Shown: one piece after another, positions 37,434 through 47,373 of the stretch
How the letters are laid out: the number at the start of each line of letters is the position of its first letter
Numbering within the stretch: position 1 is the first letter of the stretch
NCBI RefSeq assembly: GCF_005121165.3
Contig: NZ_CP034413.3
Coordinates: 1,364,001-1,428,000, forward strand
Source of the DNA: Dysosmobacter welbionis
GTDB taxonomy: Bacteria; Bacillota; Clostridia; Oscillospirales; Oscillospiraceae
Direction of reading: 5' to 3'
Length of the DNA: 64,000 nucleotides
Notes under the pieces: model-generated
Databases searched by the model: none
The model's input: only the letters and a program-made list of their open reading frames with translations
What the model was told of the DNA's origin: nothing
Position numbers and translations under genes: made by a program

Positions 37434-38599
37434 TTCGCCGCCTCCTTCTTTTTCGATTTTCCGGAGAGGCGGGCCCGCAGGCTCCGGGCCACATCAGAGA
37501 GCTCCCGGTCCCCCATGAGGCCGCGGCGGAAGAACAGCACCACGATCATGATGATGATGGAGAACACCACCATCCGGAAGCCGGTCCGCAGGAAGGGCAC
37601 CTTGAAGGCGCCGATATACGTCTCCGTGTCCAGGAACCGCAGCCACCACTCGCTGGCCGCCACGTACAGGAACGAGGCGATGCAGCTGCCGGAGATGGAC
37701 CCGATGCCGCCGATCACCACGATCAGCAGGATCTCGTAGGTCATGGAGGTGGTGAAGGTCTTGGCTTGGGCCTGGTTGGCGAACATGGCGAACAGGCCGC
37801 CGCCCACGCCGGCGAAGAAGGAGCTGATGCAGAAGGCCATCCGCTTGTGCTTGGCCAGGTTGATGCCCATGGCCTCGGCGGCCACCTCATCCTCCCGGAT
37901 GGCCTTGAAGGCCCGGCCATAGGTGGAGTTGATCAACAACACCATGATCCCGATGCACACTGCCACCAGCAGGAAGGGCACAAAGGTGGAAAGGCGCAGC
38001 ACCACCTCCCCATTGGCGTTCTCGATGTTGAAGCTGGAGAAGGTGGGAAAGCTCTTCAGCGCGTTGGCGCCGTTGGTGACAGGGCCCAGCCGGTCCCACT
38101 GGAAGATGGCCCGGATGATCTCCGCAAAGCCCAGGGTGGCGATGGCCAGGTAGTCGCTCTTCAGCCGCAGCACCGGCAGGCCGATAAGCCAGGCGATCAC
38201 CGCCGCCACACAGCCCGCCAGGATCAGCGCCGCCAGCACACCCAGGATCAGACCCAGGGCGCCGCCGCCGAACAGCTCCGGCAGGGAGAAATTCACTGCC
38301 GAGCCGCCGTAGAGGTAGTAGACGCTCTCCCGGTCGGCAGAGGGAATGGTCAGAATGGCGTAGGTGTAGGCGCCCAGCAGCATGAAGCCCGCCTGCCCCA
38401 GGGAGAACAGGCCCGTAAAGCCGTTCAGCAGGTTCAGGGAGGCCGCCACCAGCGCGTACACAGCCCCCTTCTTCAGCACGGTGAACAGCATACTGGTGGG
38501 CTGCATGGTGTTCTCCAGCACAATCACCAGGACCAGCAGGGCCGCCACGCAGCCCAGGGCGATCCACGCGCCCCGTTTGCTCTTTTTTTCTTGCAGCAT
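37430..38599 (-). CDS. livM: Branched-chain amino-acid-type ABC transporter permease LivM
   Basis: 389 residues, about ten helices. NGFTGLFSLGQAGFMLLGAYTYA is the LivM hallmark region (shown in part), with SDYLAIATLGFAEIIR and GINLAKHKRMAFCISSFFAG later. AAGGGGGCG lies before the ATG at 38599. Partner of LivH in forming the membrane pore. Confidence 0.93.
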   Translation of the reverse strand: MLQEKKSKRGAWIALGCVAALLVLVIVLENTMQPTSMLFTVLKKGAVYALVAASLNLLNGFTGLFSLGQAGFMLLGAYTYAILTIPSADRESVYYLYGGSAVNFSLPELFGGGALGLILGVLAALILAGCVAAVIAWLIGLPVLRLKSDYLAIATLGFAEIIRAIFQWDRLGPVTNGANALKSFPTFSSFNIENANGEVVLRLSTFVPFLLVAVCIGIMVLLINSTYGRAFKAIREDEVAAEAMGINLAKHKRMAFCISSFFAGVGGGLFAMFANQAQAKTFTTSMTYEILLIVVIGGIGSISGSCIASFLYVAASEWWLRFLDTETYIGAFKVPFLRTGFRMVVFSIIIMIVVLFFRRGLMGDRELSDVARSLRARLSGKSKKKEAAK

Positions 38600-38612
38600 C
38601 GTGACGCCCCCT

Positions 38613-39488
38613 TTACACTTTGTCGGTGGACTTCTCACCGAACAGGCCGGTGGGCTTCACCACCAGGATGATGATGAGCAGCGCGAAGGTGAACGCGTCG
38701 GAAAACACACTCCAGTTGGAGCTCTTGATCACCGTCTCGCTGAGACCGATGAGGAATGCCCCCACCACGGCCCCGGGAATGGAGCCGATGCCGCCGAACA
38801 CTGCCGCCACGAAGGCCCGCAGGCCCGGCAGGGAGCCGGACAGCGGCACGATGGAGGGATAGTTGGTGAAGTACAGCGCAGACCCCACCGCCGCCAGGAA
38901 GGAACCGATGACAAAGGTGAAGCTGATGATGTTGTTGATCTTGATGCCCATCAGCTGCGCGGTCTCAAAATCCCGGGAGGCGGCCCGCATGGCCATGCCG
39001 ATCTTGGTGTGGTTGATGAGCTGGGTCAGCACCACTACCAGCGCCACCACCAGGAATGGCGTAATCACCGTCACCATTTTGGTGGAGGTGCCGGCAATGG
39101 TGATCTGACTGGACAGGCCGGGCAGGCTGGGGTACATCTGCGGCAGTCCGCCGGTGATATAGGTGGCCAAATTCTGCAGCAGATAGCTGACGCCGATGGC
39201 GGAGATCATGACGCTCATCCGGGGCGCGCTGCGCAGCGGCTTGTAGGCTGCCCGTTCGATGACAAAGCCCAGCAGCACCGTCAGCAGGATCATCAGCGGC
39301 AGCGCCACGCCGATGGGCAGGCTTGCGCTGAGATAGACCATGATTAATCCCGCCGCCATGAACACGTCGCCGTGGGCGAAGTTGATCAGGCGCAGGATGC
39401 CGTAAACCATGGTGTATCCGATGGCGATCAGGGCGTACTGCCCGCCCAGCGAGATGCCGGAGAGCAGGATGGAAATTCCGTATTGCAC
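38613..39488 (-). CDS. livH: Branched-chain amino-acid-type ABC transporter permease LivH
   Basis: 291 residues, about eight helices. GGQYALIAIGYTMVYGILRL and INFAHGDVFMAAG are the classical LivH opening; GIKINNIISFTFVIGSFLAA and FGGIGSIPGAVVGAFLIG follow. Start is a GTG at 39488 with AAAAGGGGG upstream. It follows livK after an intercistronic hairpin. Confidence 0.94.
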   Translation of the reverse strand: MQYGISILLSGISLGGQYALIAIGYTMVYGILRLINFAHGDVFMAAGLIMVYLSASLPIGVALPLMILLTVLLGFVIERAAYKPLRSAPRMSVMISAIGVSYLLQNLATYITGGLPQMYPSLPGLSSQITIAGTSTKMVTVITPFLVVALVVVLTQLINHTKIGMAMRAASRDFETAQLMGIKINNIISFTFVIGSFLAAVGSALYFTNYPSIVPLSGSLPGLRAFVAAVFGGIGSIPGAVVGAFLIGLSETVIKSSNWSVFSDAFTFALLIIILVVKPTGLFGEKSTDKV

Positions 39489-39595
39489 AGGGATACCCCC
39501 TTTTCTTTCAGAGTTGGCGAGCGGGAAGGACCGTCTCCAAAAAGGCCGGGCTGCGGCCCCTTTCGAGGCGGTCCCATCTCGCGCAAGAACAAGCC

Positions 39596-39621
39596 GCCTG
39601 GCGGGGGATACCCCGCCAGGC
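39596..39621 (-). terminator. Intercistronic hairpin between livK and livH
   Basis: An 11-bp stem (39596-39606 with 39611-39621) just past the livK stop. Such hairpins let the abundant binding protein be made in excess over the permease. Confidence 0.65.
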
Positions 39622-39637
39622 TGGCCGGATGGCAGGC

Positions 39638-40821
39638 TTATTCCACAGTCTGGACCGTCTCCAGCGTCCAGGCGTTGTTGGCGGTGTCTGCGGTCTTGAT
39701 ATAGGCGGTGTCCCGGATGGCGTCGCCCTGCTCGTCAAAGGCGATGGAGCCGGACACGCCGGTGTAGGTCACGTCAGGCAGCGCGGCCTTCACGGCGGCC
39801 TTGTCGGTAGAGCCGGCGGCCTTCAGGGCCTCCAGCGCCACATAGTAGGCGTCATAGCCCATGGCAGTGACAGCGGCGATGGTATCGTTGCCGCCGTTGT
39901 TGGTCATGGCGGTGGAGTCCTCGTTCAGCCATGCCTTGATGCCGTCATCGAACTTGGGAGAGCCGCCCTCCTGGTAGAAGGTGGACACGTACAGCTGTAC
40001 GTTGCTGCCCTGCGCGGCCTCCAGCACCACGTTGCTGTCCAGTGTGTCGGAGCCCAGCAGGGGGATATCCAGGCCCATGGAGGCGGCCAGACCCACGATC
40101 TGCGTGGCGTAGGCGATGGAGACGGGGCAGAAGATCACATCCACATCCTCTGCCACGGCCTTGTTCAGGTAGGTGGTGAAGTCGGAGGTGTTGGTGGGGA
40201 AGGAGTCCTTGATGACCTCACCGTCAAAGTTCTGCTCGAAGAAGGCGATCAGGCCCTGGTCGTACTCGTTGCCCAACTCACCCAGGCAGTAGGCCTTCTG
40301 TGCGCTGAACTTGTCTTTTGCGAAATTCACCAGCACCTGGGCCTGGAAGTTGTCCAGGAAGCAAATCCGGAAGTAATAGTCGTTGCCTGCGGTGATATTG
40401 GGGTTGGTGCAGGTGACGCCGATGGCGGCCAGGCCCGCCTCGTCAAACACCGGACCGCCGGCCATAGCCACGCTGGAACCGTAGGAACCCAGCACCAGGC
40501 TGACATCCTTGCTCACCAGCTCCGCCGCGGCGGTGGGCGCCTTGTCGGTAGTGGAACCGTTGTCCGCGTAGACCAGCTCCACGTTGTAGGTGGTGCCACC
40601 GATGTCCACCGTGGGGGTCTCCTTATTGGCATACTGCATACCCAGCATCTCCTGCTTGCCGCCGGGACCGGAGTCGCCGGTGGCGGGCTCGAACACACCG
40701 ATGCGGACCACATTCCCCCGCTGCTGCCGGAGTCGCCGGTGGATGTGTCGCCGCTGCCGCCGCAGGCGGCCAGACTCAGAGCCATGACCATAGCCAGAGC
40801 CAGTGCAAGAACTCTCTTCAT
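39638..40821 (-). CDS. livK: Branched-chain amino-acid-type ABC transporter binding lipoprotein LivK (frame broken near 40717)
   Basis: 394 residues after one extra G in the run at 40715-40719 joins the lipoprotein signal (MKRVLALALAMVMALSLAAC) to VVRIGVFEPATGDSG. Lipobox LAAC places the mature N-terminus on the outer membrane face. The mature part is a type I periplasmic-binding fold: AELVSKDVSLVLGSYGSSVA, GNDYYFRICFLDNFQ, NEYDQGLIAFFEQ. Ligand is an amino acid by family, not proven branched-chain. AGGAGGAAA precedes the ATG. Confidence 0.93.
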
Positions 40822-40877
40822 GCTTCTTTTCCTCCTATCAATGGTTAAGGATCGCTGTTCCCTCATGTATGAAAGGC

Positions 40878-40906
40878 ATTTTACAGGTTTTTTCCAGGCT
40901 TTGCAA
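40878..40906 (-). promoter_or_regulatory. Promoter of livK
   Basis: Minus strand TTGCAA (40901-40906), 17 bases, TAAAAT (40878-40883). Further upstream, CGGTCATTTGTCC occurs twice (40972-40984 and 41025-41037). The rest of 40910-41155 holds no gene. Confidence 0.65.
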
Positions 40907-41156
40907 GATGAATAATCCACAGAAAGTTTTCCGCTCTCTTTCAAAAAAGTTCAAGATTTTTCCGCATATTCCGGTCATTTGTCCCTCTGTTGTGGACGTT
41001 TCAAAAAAATCGCAGAGAAAAATGCGGTCATTTGTCCTCGATAGAGAGACAGGCGAATTGGTAATTTTGCCAAACTCCAGTGACTGCGTTGATGCATTTT
41101 CCCGTCACTCCAACAGTTTTGGAGGGTTGCGGCGGCTTTATTCCCCGCTTTTTGTA

Positions 41157-41194
41157 AAAAGGCCGCCGTCCGGTTCTCCGGACGGCGGCCTTTT
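41157..41194 (-). terminator. Terminator after ftsH
   Basis: A 17-bp perfect stem (41157-41173 with 41178-41194), loop TTCT, A/T flanks on both sides, two bases past the ftsH stop. Confidence 0.85.
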
Positions 41195-41195
41195 C

Positions 41196-43064
41196 TCAGA
41201 CCTCTTCTTTTTTCAGGGACAACGGCTGTTCGCCGAACACGGCCAGAAACGCCTCCCGCTCCATGGTCTCATGCTCCAGCAGATAGGACGCCACGGCCTC
41301 CAGCTTGTCGCGGTTGTCGTTCAGGATCCGTTCGCAGCGGTCATAGGCATCCGCCACCAGGCGCTGGACCTCCTGGTCGATCTGGGCGGCCACCGCCTCG
41401 GAATAGCTGCGGCCCTGGGTCATGGTGCGGCCGATGAACACCTCGTCGTGGCCGGACTCGAAGGCTACGGTGCCGATCTTGTCGCTCATGCCATAGGTGG
41501 CCACCATCTTCCGGGCGATCTGGCTGGCCCGCTGGATGTCGTTGCTGGCACCGGTGGAGATGTCTCCCAGGCACAGCTTCTCCGCCACCCGGCCGCCCAA
41601 GAGACCCACGATCTGATCCTCCATATACCGCCGGGAGAGATAGGACCGGTCCTCCTCCGGCAGGGAGATGGTCATGCCGCCCGCCTGGCCCCGGGGCACG
41701 ATGGTGATCTGGGCCACCGGGTCCTGATCTGGCAGAGCGTGCATCACCACAGCGTGGCCCGCCTCGTGATAGGCGGTCAGCTCACGCTCGTGCTGGGGGA
41801 TCACCCGGCTTTTCTTCTCCGGTCCGGCGATGACCTTGATCTCCGCGTCCTTCAGATCCTGCATGGTGATGAACTTCTGATTTTTCCGGGCGGCCAGCAG
41901 GGCTCCCTCGTTGATGAGGTTCTCCAGGTCCGCGCCGGTGAAACCCGGAGTGCCCCGGGCCAGCTGGCCCAGGTCCACATCCTCCGCCAGGGGCTTGCCC
42001 TTGGCGTGGACCTCCAGGATCTCCTTCCGGCCCCGGATGTCGGGCAGGCCCACGTACACCTGCCGGTCGAACCGACCGGGCCGCAGCAACGCCGGGTCCA
42101 GCACATCCGCCCGGTTGGTGGCCGCCAGGACCACCACACCTTCGTTAGCGGTAAAGCCGTCCATCTCCACCAGCAGCTGATTCAGGGTCTGCTCCCGCTC
42201 GTCATGGCCGCCGCCCAGGCCCGTGCCCCGCTGGCGGCCCACAGCGTCGATCTCGTCAATAAACACGATAGCCGGGGCGTTCTTCTTGGCCTGCTCGAAC
42301 AGGTCCCGGACGCGGCTGGCGCCCACGCCCACGTACAGCTCCACGAAATCGGAGCCGGAGATGGACAGGAAGCCCACGCCGGCCTCCCCTGCCACGGCCT
42401 TGGCCAGCAGGGTCTTGCCGGTGCCGGGAGGGCCCACCAGCAGCACGCCCTTGGGAATCCGGGCCCCCAGAGACAGGTACTTCTTGGGGTCCTTCAGGAA
42501 CTCCACGATCTCCCGGAGCTCCTCCTTCTCCTCATCGGCGCCGGCCACGTCGTCGAAAGTGACCTTTTTGTCCTTGTCCGTCAGCATCCGGGTCCGGGCG
42601 GAGCCGAATTTGGCCATCTTGTCCGGTCCCATGCCACCTCCCTGGGGCCGAATCACCAGGAAGTACCACATCAGCCCCAGGATCACCGCCGTCAGCAGGA
42701 AGGGCAGCAGCTCCAGCAGCCAGTTGGTGCGCACCGGCTCCGGGTAATCATAGTGCTGGATGATACCCTCCGCATACTGCTGTTGAACCAGGTCATTGAA
42801 GTCGTCATAAAACAGCTGGAAGCTGTACAGCTCATACCGCACGGTCTCGCTGCCGTTCACCGGCTCCCGCAGCTCCAGGGTCAGTGTGCCGCCGCTGTCA
42901 ATGGTCAGCCCCGTCACTTTTTCCTGCAGGAACAGCTGGCGGACCTGGGAGTATTCCAGCTGGTCCACATGGTTGTCGTTCTGCCAGAGCCAGTTGACAC
43001 ACAGCAGGATCACGAGGGCCAGCAGTACGAAGCTCAGATTGGATAGCCGTCTTTGTTTTGTCAC
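41196..43064 (-). CDS. ftsH: ATP-dependent zinc metalloprotease FtsH
   Basis: 622 residues. Two membrane helices (about 10-25 and 115-135) flank an extracytoplasmic loop; then the AAA+ domain with [16 protein letters not shown], Walker A GPPGTGKT, Walker B IVFIDEID, the second region of homology [15 protein letters not shown], and the zinc protease site AYHEAGHAV. It degrades membrane and regulatory proteins. The start is a GTG at 43064 with AGGAGG 10 bases upstream. A CCCATTGC/GCAATGGG hairpin (43082-43104) sits between hpt and this start. Last gene of tilS-hpt-ftsH. Confidence 0.96.
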   Translation of the reverse strand: MTKQRRLSNLSFVLLALVILLCVNWLWQNDNHVDQLEYSQVRQLFLQEKVTGLTIDSGGTLTLELREPVNGSETVRYELYSFQLFYDDFNDLVQQQYAEGIIQHYDYPEPVRTNWLLELLPFLLTAVILGLMWYFLVIRPQGGGMGPDKMAKFGSARTRMLTDKDKKVTFDDVAGADEEKEELREIVEFLKDPKKYLSLGARIPKGVLLVGPPGTGKTLLAKAVAGEAGVGFLSISGSDFVELYVGVGASRVRDLFEQAKKNAPAIVFIDEIDAVGRQRGTGLGGGHDEREQTLNQLLVEMDGFTANEGVVVLAATNRADVLDPALLRPGRFDRQVYVGLPDIRGRKEILEVHAKGKPLAEDVDLGQLARGTPGFTGADLENLINEGALLAARKNQKFITMQDLKDAEIKVIAGPEKKSRVIPQHERELTAYHEAGHAVVMHALPDQDPVAQITIVPRGQAGGMTISLPEEDRSYLSRRYMEDQIVGLLGGRVAEKLCLGDISTGASNDIQRASQIARKMVATYGMSDKIGTVAFESGHDEVFIGRTMTQGRSYSEAVAAQIDQEVQRLVADAYDRCERILNDNRDKLEAVASYLLEHETMEREAFLAVFGEQPLSLKKEEV

Positions 43065-43159
43065 GAGCAGAAGCCTCCTTTCCCATTGCCTGGGACGCAA
43101 TGGGAGACTGTTTTCATGTTACGATTGGGCGGAGTCCGCCCAAAACAGGGCGTATCGCC

Positions 43160-43714
43160 TCACTCCCCGGAGTATACCTCCGGCTTCAAAACCCCGATGT
43201 ACGGCACGTTCCGGTACTGCTGGCAGTAGTCCAGCCCATACCCCACCACAAACTCGTCCGGCACCACGAACCCCGCCAGGTCGGCGGTGATGGCCTTAGT
43301 CCGGCGGGAGGGCTTGTCCAGCAGCGTCACGATGGTAATGGAAGCCGCTCCCTTGGTCATGAAGTAGTCCTTCAAAAACGCCAAGGTGTTGCCGGAGTCC
43401 AGAATGTCCTCCACGATGATCAGGTGCCGTCCGGTGATGTCCTGCTGCAGGTCGTGGGTGATCTGCACCCGGCCGGAGGACACAGTGGCGTTCTGGTAGG
43501 AGCTGACGGCGATGAACTCCACGTCGCTCTTCACCTGGCAAGCCCGGACCAGGTCCGCCATGAATACGAAAGACCCCTTCAACACGCCCAGAAACAGCGG
43601 GTTCTTGCCATGAAACTGCTCATACAGCTCCGCGCCCATTTCGGTGATGCGGGCCTTCAGCTCCTCCTCTGTCACCAGGACCTTCAGGATATCCCTTTCC
43701 ATCTCGCTTTTCAT
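43160..43714 (-). CDS. hpt: Hypoxanthine phosphoribosyltransferase
   Basis: 184 residues, normal size. Salvages hypoxanthine or guanine with PRPP. The PRPP loop is IIVEDILDSGNTL; LKGSFVFMADLVR and the C-terminal VPDEFVVGYGLDY region are family-typical. AGGAGAGAG lies about 10 bases before the ATG at 43714, which overlaps the tilS stop as ATGA. The tilS-hpt-ftsH order is conserved in Firmicutes. Confidence 0.95.
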   Translation of the reverse strand: MKSEMERDILKVLVTEEELKARITEMGAELYEQFHGKNPLFLGVLKGSFVFMADLVRACQVKSDVEFIAVSSYQNATVSSGRVQITHDLQQDITGRHLIIVEDILDSGNTLAFLKDYFMTKGAASITIVTLLDKPSRRTKAITADLAGFVVPDEFVVGYGLDYCQQYRNVPYIGVLKPEVYSGE

Positions 43715-45081
43715 ATCAAATCTCTCTCCTTTGCCGCTTCGGTAATCTGAATGAACCGGCAGGGCTCCCCCTCCGGTGCTGCAAACGCCATATCCACGCC
43801 CAGCCGCCACACCGCCGCCAGGCATCCTCCCGCGTAGACGGCCGGCAGCCGGTCCCGCTCCGAGAGGGAGATCCGGCGGTCCATGCACAGCCGTTTGATG
43901 CTGCGGCCGCCCCCGTGGGTCTCCGGCAGAACCAGACGGTCTCCCGGCGCCGCAGGGCCCACCGTCAGGCCCATCCGCTCCCCCTGCCGCCAGGGCCGAA
44001 GGGCAAGTCCCTCCCCCTCCCGGTGATCCAGCAGGGTGATCCGGTAATCGCCCCAGGCGACGGGGCACTCCTGCAACAGCTGGACCTCCGTCAAAAGCTG
44101 GGGCCGGGTCTCCAGGATCAGCCACTCCCGGCAGTACCGGGCGGTGACGCCCTGGGGCAGGTCCACCCGGCTCTCCCGGCCCCAGAGGGTATCCCGGGTC
44201 AGGTGCAGGATGTCCTGCAGATGGGCGGCTGTGATATCCCTCCGCCCCACGCCCAAAAGGTCGAAGAGCCGCAGCAGCATCCGGGGTCGCACGGCGTCCG
44301 TGGCCTCTGCCAATGCCTGCCGGGATAAGGTCACCCGCCCCTCCTGCACCTCCACATGGGCAGTACGGCGGGCGGCCTCTTCCTCCAGTGATTGGTCCGC
44401 CACCCGCAGGCGGCGTCCGGCGTCGTTGATGTGCTCCACAGCTCTGGGGTTGATCTGCCTCAAGCGGGGCATGACCTCCAGCCGGAGGAAGTTTCGGGCC
44501 GCGGCGCCGGGGTCGGCGTTGGTGGTGTCCTCCACGTGGGGGATGTGGCGGGCGGCGGCGTAGGCCGCCAGCTCTTCCCTTGTCACGTCCAGCAGTGGCC
44601 GGCAAATGCCGTTTTGCTGGTAGGCCATGCCGGTAAGGCCCGCCACGCCGGTGCCCCGGATCAGGTTGAAAAGAATGGTCTCCGCGTTGTCATCGGCGTG
44701 GTGGGCTGTGTAGATTTTGATATGCTGCCCCAGCTTCTCCGCCTCTTGGCGAAGAAAATCGTACCGGAGCTTCCGGGCCGCCTCCTCCAGGGAGAGGCCC
44801 TCCCGCTCCATAAGGCCCCGGACGTCCCCGGAGCTGGAGACGAATGCGATGTCATGGGCGGCACACCAGTCCCGGACGAAGGTCTCATCCCGGTCGGCTT
44901 CCGCGCCCCGCAGCCGGTGGTTGAAGTGGGCAGCCACTACCCGGCCATCCCGCTCCCGACACCACCGGTCCAGCAGGTCCAGCAGGCACATGGAGTCCAG
45001 CCCGCCGGACACGGCACACAGGGCCGGACGCCCCCGACCGGGCAGCACCCACCGGGGACAGTGGGACAGCAGTTCCTCCAT
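43711..45081 (-). CDS. tilS: tRNA(Ile)-lysidine synthase
   Basis: 456 residues. Adds lysine to C34 of the AUA-reading isoleucine tRNA. The ATP PP-loop SGGLDSMCLLDLL is near residue 25, then HFNHRLRG, TAHHADDNAETILFNLIRGTG and RPLLDVTREEL; C-terminal substrate-binding domains follow. The start ATG at 45081 has GGTGAGG upstream. Just upstream lies the duplicated dnaB terminus (see repeat entries). Confidence 0.94.
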   Translation of the reverse strand: MEELLSHCPRWVLPGRGRPALCAVSGGLDSMCLLDLLDRWCRERDGRVVAAHFNHRLRGAEADRDETFVRDWCAAHDIAFVSSSGDVRGLMEREGLSLEEAARKLRYDFLRQEAEKLGQHIKIYTAHHADDNAETILFNLIRGTGVAGLTGMAYQQNGICRPLLDVTREELAAYAAARHIPHVEDTTNADPGAAARNFLRLEVMPRLRQINPRAVEHINDAGRRLRVADQSLEEEAARRTAHVEVQEGRVTLSRQALAEATDAVRPRMLLRLFDLLGVGRRDITAAHLQDILHLTRDTLWGRESRVDLPQGVTARYCREWLILETRPQLLTEVQLLQECPVAWGDYRITLLDHREGEGLALRPWRQGERMGLTVGPAAPGDRLVLPETHGGGRSIKRLCMDRRISLSERDRLPAVYAGGCLAAVWRLGVDMAFAAPEGEPCRFIQITEAAKERDLI

Positions 45082-45104
45082 GTCCGTACCTCACCTCTCC
45101 CAAA

Positions 45105-45177
45105 ACAGACCTCAGTCCTCGTCGTACCTCGTATCCAAGGTCGAGAACTGGGTGTATTCCGGCATCCACCGCAGCTC
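45105..45177. repeat. 73-bp direct repeat, displaced copy of the dnaB 3' end
   Basis: Identical over 73 bases to 45312-45384, which encodes the last 22 codons of dnaB, its stop and six bases beyond. This copy has no gene attached; it lies between the inserted segment and tilS. Confidence 0.95.
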
Positions 45178-45311
45178 CTCCCCCGGCACGTCTGAACGCG
45201 CCGGGGGACCCCGGCGGCCACTGACCGGGGGCAGACAAAGTCCGCCCCCTGCAAGGTTTTGGCCCCGCCAAAACACTTGACGCACGTCCGTGCGGCTTTG
45301 CAAAGCAGAGC
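45178..45311. repeat. 134-bp array of inverted repeats between the two dnaB-end copies
   Basis: Five inverted repeats stand in a row: GCCGGGG/CCCCGGC (45200-45215), a 10-bp GGGGGC-type stem with loop AAA (45227-45249), TTTTGGC/GCCAAAA (45257-45273), CGCAC/GTGCG (45281-45294) and the palindrome GCTTTGCAAAGC (45295-45306). No open frame of note. Confidence 0.8.
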
Positions 45312-45384
45312 ACAGACCTCAGTCCTCGTCGTACCTCGTATCCAAGGTCGAGAACTGGGTGTATTCCGGCATCCACCGCAGCTC
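45312..45384. repeat. 73-bp direct repeat, copy forming the dnaB 3' end
   Basis: The functional copy: it supplies the dnaB C-terminus (ELRWMPEYTQFSTLDTRYDED) and stop codon at 45319-45321. See 45105-45177 for the second copy. Confidence 0.95.
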
Positions 45385-46668
45385 TACTTTGCCGGTCTCA
45401 CCGTGGCGGTTTTTCGCCACAATGCACTCAGCGATGTTGTGCTTCTCCGAATCCTCATTATAATAGTCATCCCGGTACAGGAACAGCACGATGTCTGCGT
45501 CCTGCTCGATAGCGCCGGACTCCCGCAGGTCCGACAGCATGGGCCGCTTGTCGTCCCGCTTCTCACTGGCGCGGGACAGCTGGCTCAGGCAGATCACCGG
45601 CACGTTCAGCTCCTTGGCCATGATCTTCAGCATCCGGGAGATGTCGGACACCACCTGCTGGCGGTTCTCCCCCGCGTAGCCCTTGCCGCCGGCAGAGGTC
45701 ATCAATTGCAGGTAGTCGATCACCACCAGGCCCAGATCATCCAGCCGGCGGCACTTGGCGTTCATGTCCGCCACCGACAGCATGGGATTGTCGTCGATCC
45801 GGATATCCACCTTATTCAGGATGGTGGCGGCCCCGGCGATCTTCTCCCAGTCGGTCTCCCGCAGGGCGCCGGTCTTGAGGCGGTTGTTCTCCACCAATGC
45901 CTCGGAGGCCAGCAAGCGGGTGGCCAGCTGTTCCCGGCTCATCTCCAGAGAGAAGACGGCCACTGTCTTGTGGACGGCCTTGGCCACGTTCAGGGCCACG
46001 TTCAGCGCAAAGGAGGTCTTGCCCATGCCGGGCCGGGCGGCCAGCAGGATCAGGTCCGATTTGTTCAGGCCCGTGATCTTCTGGTCCACCGCGGACATAC
46101 CCGTGGAGAGCCCCGGCAGGTGATTCTCGCTCTCGCTCATCTCTCCCAGCCGGTCCAGCACCTCCGGCAGCACCTGCCGCAGGGGCACCATGTCCTGGGC
46201 GCTCTGGCCCCGGCGGACGGCGTAAACCTTCTGCTCCGCCGCCTCCAGAATTTCGGAGGCCTCGCCCACGCCCTCCTGCACCATGGCGGTGATCTCGGCG
46301 GCGGCCTGGGCCACGCCCCGCAGCAACGCCTTGTCCCGGACGATGGCCGCGTACTCCATCACGTTGGCGCTGGTGGGGGTGATCTCCATCAGCTGGGCCA
46401 GATAGGAACGGGTGGTGTTCTCGTCGTAGGTGCCCGCCTTCTGCATCTCCTCACAGACGGTAATGCCGTCGATGGGCTTGGCATAGGTGAACATGGAGTA
46501 GATGGTCTCAAAAATCTCCCGGTTCTGCCGGAGGTAAAAATCTGACGGCCGGAGCTTGTCCATCACATCCTTGACGCAGTCCGCGTCGATGAGCATGGAG
46601 CCCAGGACGGCTTGCTCCCCCTCCAGAGAGTGGGGCATCTGCCGCAGGAGAAGGTCTTCGTTTGCCAT
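45319..46668 (-). CDS. dnaB: Replicative DNA helicase DnaB
   Basis: 449 residues. N-terminal helical domain (PHSLEGEQAVLGSMLID), a linker, then the RecA-like motor with Walker A ARPGMGKTSFALN, Walker B LVVIDYLQLM, and NRQQVVSDISRMLKIMAKEL. It unwinds DNA at the fork as a hexamer. AGGTGACAG precedes the ATG at 46668. The last 22 codons and stop are duplicated 207 bp downstream, between dnaB and tilS. It lies in the conserved gdpP-rplI-dnaB order. Confidence 0.96.
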   Translation of the reverse strand: MANEDLLLRQMPHSLEGEQAVLGSMLIDADCVKDVMDKLRPSDFYLRQNREIFETIYSMFTYAKPIDGITVCEEMQKAGTYDENTTRSYLAQLMEITPTSANVMEYAAIVRDKALLRGVAQAAAEITAMVQEGVGEASEILEAAEQKVYAVRRGQSAQDMVPLRQVLPEVLDRLGEMSESENHLPGLSTGMSAVDQKITGLNKSDLILLAARPGMGKTSFALNVALNVAKAVHKTVAVFSLEMSREQLATRLLASEALVENNRLKTGALRETDWEKIAGAATILNKVDIRIDDNPMLSVADMNAKCRRLDDLGLVVIDYLQLMTSAGGKGYAGENRQQVVSDISRMLKIMAKELNVPVICLSQLSRASEKRDDKRPMLSDLRESGAIEQDADIVLFLYRDDYYNEDSEKHNIAECIVAKNRHGETGKVELRWMPEYTQFSTLDTRYDED

Positions 46669-46719
46669 CTTACTGTCACCTCGCCGTGAATAGGAGTCCA
46701 CCTGTTTGGGTTAGGAAAG

Positions 46720-46875
46720 CGCGAAGGGCCATTGTACCAGAGCGCGCCAAGCGCCTTTTCTCTTCCACCGGGCGCGGCGCACTCTCTTTTTGGCACAGCC
46801 AAAAAAGAGAGCGGGGGCGCACCCCTGCGGGCGCAGGAGCCCCCGAGACTGCCGCAATGGCGGCCCATTCCTCTC
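46720..46875. repeat. Dispersed non-coding repeat, copy 2
   Basis: Fills the rplI-dnaB gap. The part 46724-46801 aligns with 34098-34178 (shared ACCAGAGCGC, GCGCCTT-TCTCTT, CTCTTTTTGGCA), and GGCCCATTC recurs at 46863. It also contains a GGCACAGCCAAAAAAGAGAG-type inverted arrangement with CTCTCTTTTTGGC (about 46791-46820). Confidence 0.6.
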
Positions 46876-46909
46876 CCCCAGAGCGTGCCCCCAAACAGAG
46901 GAACTCCCT

Positions 46910-47359
46910 TTATTTTTCCTCAAACACGGAGACGTACACCGTCCCGTTGACCTCAAACCCCAGCTTGGCCTTCACCTGATAGGATCCGAACGCCTTGATG
47001 GGCTCGTCCAGCACCAGCTTCTGCTTGGGGATGTCGATGCCGAACTGCTGCCTAAGCCCGTCGGAGATCTCCTTGGTGGTGACGGCGCCGAACAGCCGCC
47101 CGCCGTTGCCGGCCTTGGCGGTGAGCTTCACCATGCACTCCTTCAGCTTCTCGGCGGTGGCCTCCGCCTCCGCCTTCTGCCGGGCCTCCTCAGCCTTGCG
47201 GGCCTTCTCCTTCAGGTTCATGGTGTTGATGGCGTCCGCCGTGGCGGCGATGGCCAGCTTCCGGGGCAGGAGGAAGTTCCGGGCATAGCCCTCGGACACC
47301 TCCACCATCTGGCCCTTTTTTCCCTGGCCCTTCACATCCTGCTGTAAAATCACTTTCAT
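46910..47359 (-). CDS. rplI: 50S ribosomal protein L9
   Basis: 149 residues. [32 protein letters not shown] (quoted in part: [23 protein letters not shown]) is the L9 signature in the N-terminal rRNA-binding domain; a long connecting helix ([17 protein letters not shown]) leads to the C-terminal domain with [19 protein letters not shown] lies upstream of the ATG. Confidence 0.97.
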   Translation of the reverse strand: MKVILQQDVKGQGKKGQMVEVSEGYARNFLLPRKLAIAATADAINTMNLKEKARKAEEARQKAEAEATAEKLKECMVKLTAKAGNGGRLFGAVTTKEISDGLRQQFGIDIPKQKLVLDEPIKAFGSYQVKAKLGFEVNGTVYVSVFEEK

Positions 47360-47373
47360 GATAACGTCTCCTT

